Part shown: positions 19,768 through 22,878 of the stretch, in pieces
Layout: each line of letters opens with the position of its first letter
Numbering within the stretch: the stretch's first letter is position 1
Assembly: GCA_958426425.1 (NCBI GenBank)
Contig: CATZYY010000024.1
Span: forward strand, 1 to 22,878
Reading direction: 5' to 3'
Length of the DNA stretch: 22,878 nt
Origin: an uncultured Oscillospiraceae bacterium
GTDB taxonomy: Bacteria > Bacillota > Clostridia > Oscillospirales > Oscillospiraceae
Notes under the pieces: generated by a model
Told to the model about the DNA's origin: nothing
Seen by the model: only the letters and a program-made list of their open reading frames with translations
The model's database searches: none
Made by a program: the position numbers and the translations under genes

Positions 19768-21813
19768 GTGCGGCACGGTCAAATCAAATGGGAGGGAGAG
19801 CAGTCGGCCCGGCTGCTGTCCTGGGGAATCCGCTTTTTCCTGGGGGCGGCGCTGAGTGCCAGTCAGACGCCCGGAGGCTACGCCCCCTTTGCCCTGGGCT
19901 GCGTGGCGGCGGCGGGGCCCGGGGCCATGGGAGGCTCTGCCCTGGTGGGCTGCGTGGTGGGGGCGGCGCTGTTCATGGATTTTGCCCAGGCGCTGCCCTT
20001 TCTGGCGGCGGCGGTGCTGATCCTGTCCGCCTCCACCGCCTTTCGGGATTTGAAGCTGCTGGACCGGGCGTGGTTTCTGCCGCTGACGGCGGCGGGCCTC
20101 TTTTTGGCGGTGGGCGGCATCTACGTCTTCCAGTCCCTGGCGCCGCTGGAGGATTTGAGCCCCTGTGCCGCGGCGGCGGTGCTGGTGGGCCTTGCGGTGT
20201 GGTATTTTCAGCCCCTGCTCTGGCCCGGGCGGGAGCGGCTGGAACCGGACAGCCTGCTGTTTCTGTCCGGGTCGCTGCTGCTGGCTCTGACGGACCTGGA
20301 ACTGGTGGGCGTATCCGTGGGGCGGGCGCTGCTGTGTGCGCTGCTGCTGTACACCGCCTACCAGCGGGGGGCCATGGCCGGCGCCGCGGCGGGCCTGGGC
20401 ACCGGACTGACCGTGGACTTTCTCTCCGGCGGCGGCAGCGTCCTCTTCGGCGCGGCCTACGGGCTGGCGGGCATGCTGACCGGCAGCCGCGCCGGACACC
20501 GCCGGGGCGGGGCGGCCGTAGCCTTTTTGGGGGCGGTGCTGGCGGCGCTGCTGCCGGTGCGTTCGGACCTGGCGGTGCCGCTGTTGCTGGAGGCCACAGC
20601 GGGGGCGGCGGTATTCATGCTGCTGCCGGGCAAGGCCTTTGGCGGAAAGCGGGTCAAACGGGCTCAGACGCCCGCAGGGGGGCCGGCTCCGCTGGAACGG
20701 ATGAAAAGTCAGCTGACCCGGACCGCGGCGGCCCTCCGGGATTTGTACGACAGCATGGGCCGGGCGGCTCCGGTCTCCACCGATGAAAACCCCGCCATCA
20801 TCTTTGACCGGGCGGCGGAGAAGGTGTGCCGGGGCTGCGCACTGTGTGAGCTGTGCTGGCAGAAGGAGTACACCGGCACCTTCAATGCCCTCAACGACGC
20901 CACGCCTTTCCTGATGGAGCGGGGCCGGGCCCTGCCCAAGGACTTCCCCGGCTACTTTGCCAGCCGGTGCATCCACCTGCCGGACTTCCTCACCGCTGTC
21001 AACGGCGAGCTCTCCGCCTTTTTGCTGCGGCGGCAGTACCGGCGGCAGCTGGAGGAGACCCGCCGCAGCGCCCGGGGACAGTACGCCCAGCTCAGCGAGC
21101 TGCTGACCGCCACTGCTGCCGGGCTGGGAGAGGTGCCCGCCTCGGCGGGGGCAGAGGCCGCCTGCCGTATCGGCGCCGCCCTGCGGCCCAAGGAGGGGGA
21201 GCTGGTCTGCGGGGACACGGTGGTGTCCTTCCGCACCGGGTCGGGGCTCCTCTGTCTGCTGCTGGCTGACGGCATGGGCAGCGGCGAGGCCGCCCGGAAG
21301 GAATCGGCCCTGACCTGCCGCCTGGTGGAGCAGTTCCTGGAGGCGGGCATTGAGCCGGAGGCGGCCCTCAAGACCCTCAATTCCGCCATGGCCCTCCGGG
21401 GAGCGGACACCGGCAGCTTTACCACCATCGATCTTTTGACCTGTCGGCCGGAGACCGGGGAGGCGGTGTTCTACAAATACGGTGCGGCGCCCAGCTACCT
21501 GAAAAAGGGCGGCGTGGTCCGGCGGATCACCGGCGGCACGCTGCCGGCAGGACTCCGTGGGGCGCCGGCTGTGCCCGACGTGACTCGGGCAACCCTGGAG
21601 AACGGCAGCTTTGCCGTTCTCATCAGCGACGGTGTGGCGGACCCGGGACGAGACGAGTGGCTGATGGATTTATTGGCCGGCTGGGAGGGAGAGGACCCTC
21701 AGGCGCTGGCGGGACTGATTCTCAGCGAGAGCATCCACCGGGAGGGTCTCCAGGATGACTGCGGCATTCAGGTGCTGTATCGGTCGAAAGACGGCGCTGT
21801 AAAAAAGGTGTGA
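19768..21813 (+). CDS. spoIIE: Stage II sporulation protein E (SpoIIE) membrane serine phosphatase
   Basis: A 681-residue protein. Residues about 15-300 are a chain of roughly ten hydrophobic helices. A cytoplasmic linker follows with C354-x2-C357-x2-C360-x2-C363-W. The C-terminal PP2C-type phosphatase domain (about 460-675) has metal-binding aspartates in LADGMGSGEA (D501), ISDGVADPG (D621) and DDCG (D663, D664). SpoIIE dephosphorylates SpoIIAA to activate sigma-F in the forespore. It is somewhat shorter than the Bacillus protein. The GTG at 19768 has AGGAGG eight bases upstream. The ATG at 19738, with a weaker GAGG, is a possible alternative. It marks the organism as a spore former. Confidence 0.93.
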   Translation: MRHGQIKWEGEQSARLLSWGIRFFLGAALSASQTPGGYAPFALGCVAAAGPGAMGGSALVGCVVGAALFMDFAQALPFLAAAVLILSASTAFRDLKLLDRAWFLPLTAAGLFLAVGGIYVFQSLAPLEDLSPCAAAAVLVGLAVWYFQPLLWPGRERLEPDSLLFLSGSLLLALTDLELVGVSVGRALLCALLLYTAYQRGAMAGAAAGLGTGLTVDFLSGGGSVLFGAAYGLAGMLTGSRAGHRRGGAAVAFLGAVLAALLPVRSDLAVPLLLEATAGAAVFMLLPGKAFGGKRVKRAQTPAGGPAPLERMKSQLTRTAAALRDLYDSMGRAAPVSTDENPAIIFDRAAEKVCRGCALCELCWQKEYTGTFNALNDATPFLMERGRALPKDFPGYFASRCIHLPDFLTAVNGELSAFLLRRQYRRQLEETRRSARGQYAQLSELLTATAAGLGEVPASAGAEAACRIGAALRPKEGELVCGDTVVSFRTGSGLLCLLLADGMGSGEAARKESALTCRLVEQFLEAGIEPEAALKTLNSAMALRGADTGSFTTIDLLTCRPETGEAVFYKYGAAPSYLKKGGVVRRITGGTLPAGLRGAPAVPDVTRATLENGSFAVLISDGVADPGRDEWLMDLLAGWEGEDPQALAGLILSESIHREGLQDDCGIQVLYRSKDGAVKKV

Positions 21814-21825
21814 CAGCGGTATAAT
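21797..21825 (+). promoter_or_regulatory. Possible promoter of the small membrane protein gene
   Basis: A perfect TATAAT (21820-21825) lies about 60 bases before the start at 21888. The -35 at 17-bp spacing (CTGTAA) matches at only three positions. No terminator separates it from spoIIE, so read-through is also likely. Confidence 0.45.
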
Positions 21826-21887
21826 TCTCCTGTCGCTGTGGCAAAATGAAACCATCAAGCTGTGAGTAACAGGAGGCGTGAGCGCGG

Positions 21888-22157
21888 ATGGTGAAAGGTA
21901 TTTCCAGACGGGTTGTGGTGCTGGATTCCCCGGACCAGCGGTATTTTGAACAGGCGATCTTCATTGTGCGCAACGATGCGGCCGGTGAGGGCGTCAGTGC
22001 CAGGGAGCTGGTGGAGGAGGCCAAACGGGTGGCCCGAAATTATGCCGGCGGCGAGCACGGCAAGTTTAATCGCCTGTGGCGGCTGAACCCGGCGGTGTAC
22101 ACGCTGCTGGGCGCCGGCGGTATTGGCCTTGCATGGCTGACCGTGGCCCTGATCTGA
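21888..22157 (+). CDS. Small conserved membrane-anchored protein of unknown function
   Basis: An 89-residue protein beginning MVKGISRRVVVLDSPDQRYF, with a basic/hydrophilic body and one C-terminal hydrophobic helix (about residues 70-88). The opening resembles a small clostridial family that databases sometimes label translation initiation factor 2, but it has no GTPase or other IF2 domain, so that label should not be trusted. AGGAGG (21871-21876) lies 11 bases before the ATG. It is downstream of spoIIE and convergent with ribF. Confidence 0.8.
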   Translation: MVKGISRRVVVLDSPDQRYFEQAIFIVRNDAAGEGVSARELVEEAKRVARNYAGGEHGKFNRLWRLNPAVYTLLGAGGIGLAWLTVALI

Positions 22158-22164
22158 AGAAACA

Positions 22165-22200
22165 CAAAAAAGGAGGCCGGTCCCAAAGGACCGGCCTCCT
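22165..22200 (-). terminator. Terminator of ribF
   Basis: On the minus strand a perfect 13-bp stem (22188-22200 with 22171-22183), loop TTTG, is followed by TTTTTTGTG. It begins seven bases after the ribF stop. The plus strand has no T-run after the stem, so it serves the upstream plus-strand gene less well. Confidence 0.9.
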
Positions 22201-22206
22201 GGTACA

Positions 22207-22878
22207 TTATTGGAAGTAGAGGCGGGTGGTCTCTGCGTCGGCGGCGATCCGTGCCTTCAGGGCCTCCAGGGAATCAAAGCGCATCTCGTCCCGAAGATGT
22301 TGGAAGAACTCCAGCCGCAGCGTCTTTCCATACAGGTCGCCCTCAAAGTCCAGCAGGCAGGCCTCCACCGTCACGTCGGTGCCATTGTTCACTGTGGGCC
22401 GGGTGCCCACGTTGGTGACGGCGGCGTAGCTGTCGCCGCCGGGCAGGTACGCCCGGGTCACGTAGACCCCGTGGCTGGGAACCAGCACATGGGGCGGAAT
22501 GGTGAGATTGGCAGTGGGGAACAGCCGGGCGGAGCCGATGCCCCGCCCATGGCGGACGGTGCCCGTCAGGGTGTGGGGATGGCCCAGGAAGCGGTTGGCC
22601 CGGTCGATCTGTCCCAGCTCCACCAGGCGGCGGATGTAGGTGGAGCTGACCTCGATGCCGCCGATCTCCACCTTCTCAATGATGTCGCAGCCAAGACCCA
22701 GCTCTCGGCACTTTTCCGCCAGCAGCTCCGGGGAGCCCTGGTTTTTGTGGCCGAAGTGATGGTCGTGGCCCGCCACCAGGTGGACGGCGTGGTACCGGCC
22801 CACCAGGATCTCCGTAATAAAGTCCTCCCAGGAGGTGGTCATCATCTCCCGGTCAAAGGGGACCATCAGCACGTCCCG
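22207..22878 (-). CDS. ribF: Bifunctional riboflavin kinase / FAD synthetase RibF (N-terminus outside window)
   Basis: About 224 residues are visible and the reading frame continues past the right edge. The first part is the end of the adenylyltransferase domain (VAGHDHHFGHKNQGSPELLA, VSSTYIRRLVELGQIDRANR). The second is the riboflavin kinase domain with GTVRHGRGIGSARLFPTANL, the T-A-N segment that binds ATP and magnesium, followed by YAAVTNVGTRPTVN and the closing DEMRFDSLEALKARIAADAE. The enzyme makes FMN and then FAD from riboflavin. The C-terminus is complete and is followed by a terminator. Roughly 80-90 N-terminal residues are missing by comparison with the usual family length. Confidence 0.95.
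   Translation of the reverse strand, partial: RDVLMVPFDREMMTTSWEDFITEILVGRYHAVHLVAGHDHHFGHKNQGSPELLAEKCRELGLGCDIIEKVEIGGIEVSSTYIRRLVELGQIDRANRFLGHPHTLTGTVRHGRGIGSARLFPTANLTIPPHVLVPSHGVYVTRAYLPGGDSYAAVTNVGTRPTVNNGTDVTVEACLLDFEGDLYGKTLRLEFFQHLRDEMRFDSLEALKARIAADAETTRLYFQ

Noticed and set aside
19690..20976. A 428-codon minus-strand open frame opposite spoIIE
   Set aside because: It is antisense to the membrane half of SpoIIE, with a Gln/Arg/His-rich composition typical of the complement of hydrophobic codons, and no motif.
21813..21839. Possible terminator after spoIIE
   Set aside because: A 6-bp ACAGCG/CGCTGT stem has a 15-base loop and no T-run, and it overlaps a better explanation, a TATAAT promoter box.
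21888..22157. Annotation of the small protein as translation initiation factor 2
   Set aside because: At 89 residues with a C-terminal membrane helix and no GTPase motifs it cannot be IF2.

Overview
The window looks like chromosome from a GC-rich, spore-forming member of the Clostridia, most likely an Oscillospiraceae gut anaerobe of the Flavonifractor/Pseudoflavonifractor/Lawsonibacter type. The grounds are a SpoIIE-type sporulation phosphatase, strong AGGAGG ribosome binding sites with frequent GTG and TTG starts, rubredoxin, a QueT-type ECF transporter subunit, and strongly GC-biased third codon positions. The genus assignment is inference. There are no rRNA or tRNA genes, no insertion sequences and no CRISPR array. 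Genes are packed into short operons whose members mostly overlap by a few bases.

Layout. 1-54 is the tail of an upstream gene followed by a bidirectional terminator. 144-1268 (minus) holds trmO (tRNA modification) and a small membrane protein with its own promoter. 1389-3405 (minus) is an ECF sigma / anti-sigma operon followed by two membrane proteins. 3521-9830 (minus) is the most distinctive region: one seven-gene operon larE-larB-larC-fmdE-like followed by an iron-siderophore-type ABC importer (lipoprotein, permease, ATPase). It runs from one strong promoter at 9972-10000 to one terminator at 3477-3510. LarE, LarB and LarC together build the nickel-pincer nucleotide cofactor, so the attached importer is most simply read as nickel or nickel-chelate uptake. 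The leader between promoter and larE carries a perfect 13-bp terminator hairpin and a competing hairpin, which suggests regulated transcription attenuation.

Divergent from it, and sharing a promoter region with a perfect 7-bp inverted repeat between the two -35 boxes, is a plus-strand operon: a DUF3842 protein, an NSS-family sodium-coupled transporter and an XdhC-type molybdenum-enzyme maturation factor (10069-12884). Then come a dCMP-deaminase-like gene and a 776-residue fusion of polysaccharide pyruvyl transferase, a two-cluster ferredoxin and an F420-hydrogenase-beta-like domain (13020-15876), and rubredoxin (16020-16178).

16238-19564 (minus) contains queT with a long structured leader, and a dusB / ECF sigma / anti-sigma operon. 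19768-22157 (plus) contains spoIIE and a small conserved membrane protein. 22207-22878 (minus) is ribF (riboflavin kinase/FAD synthetase), which runs off the right edge.

The most notable regions are the combined lar/FmdE/transporter operon with its attenuator-like leader, the three-domain redox/pyruvyl-transferase fusion, and the queT leader. All functions are read from sequence motifs alone; no database search was possible.
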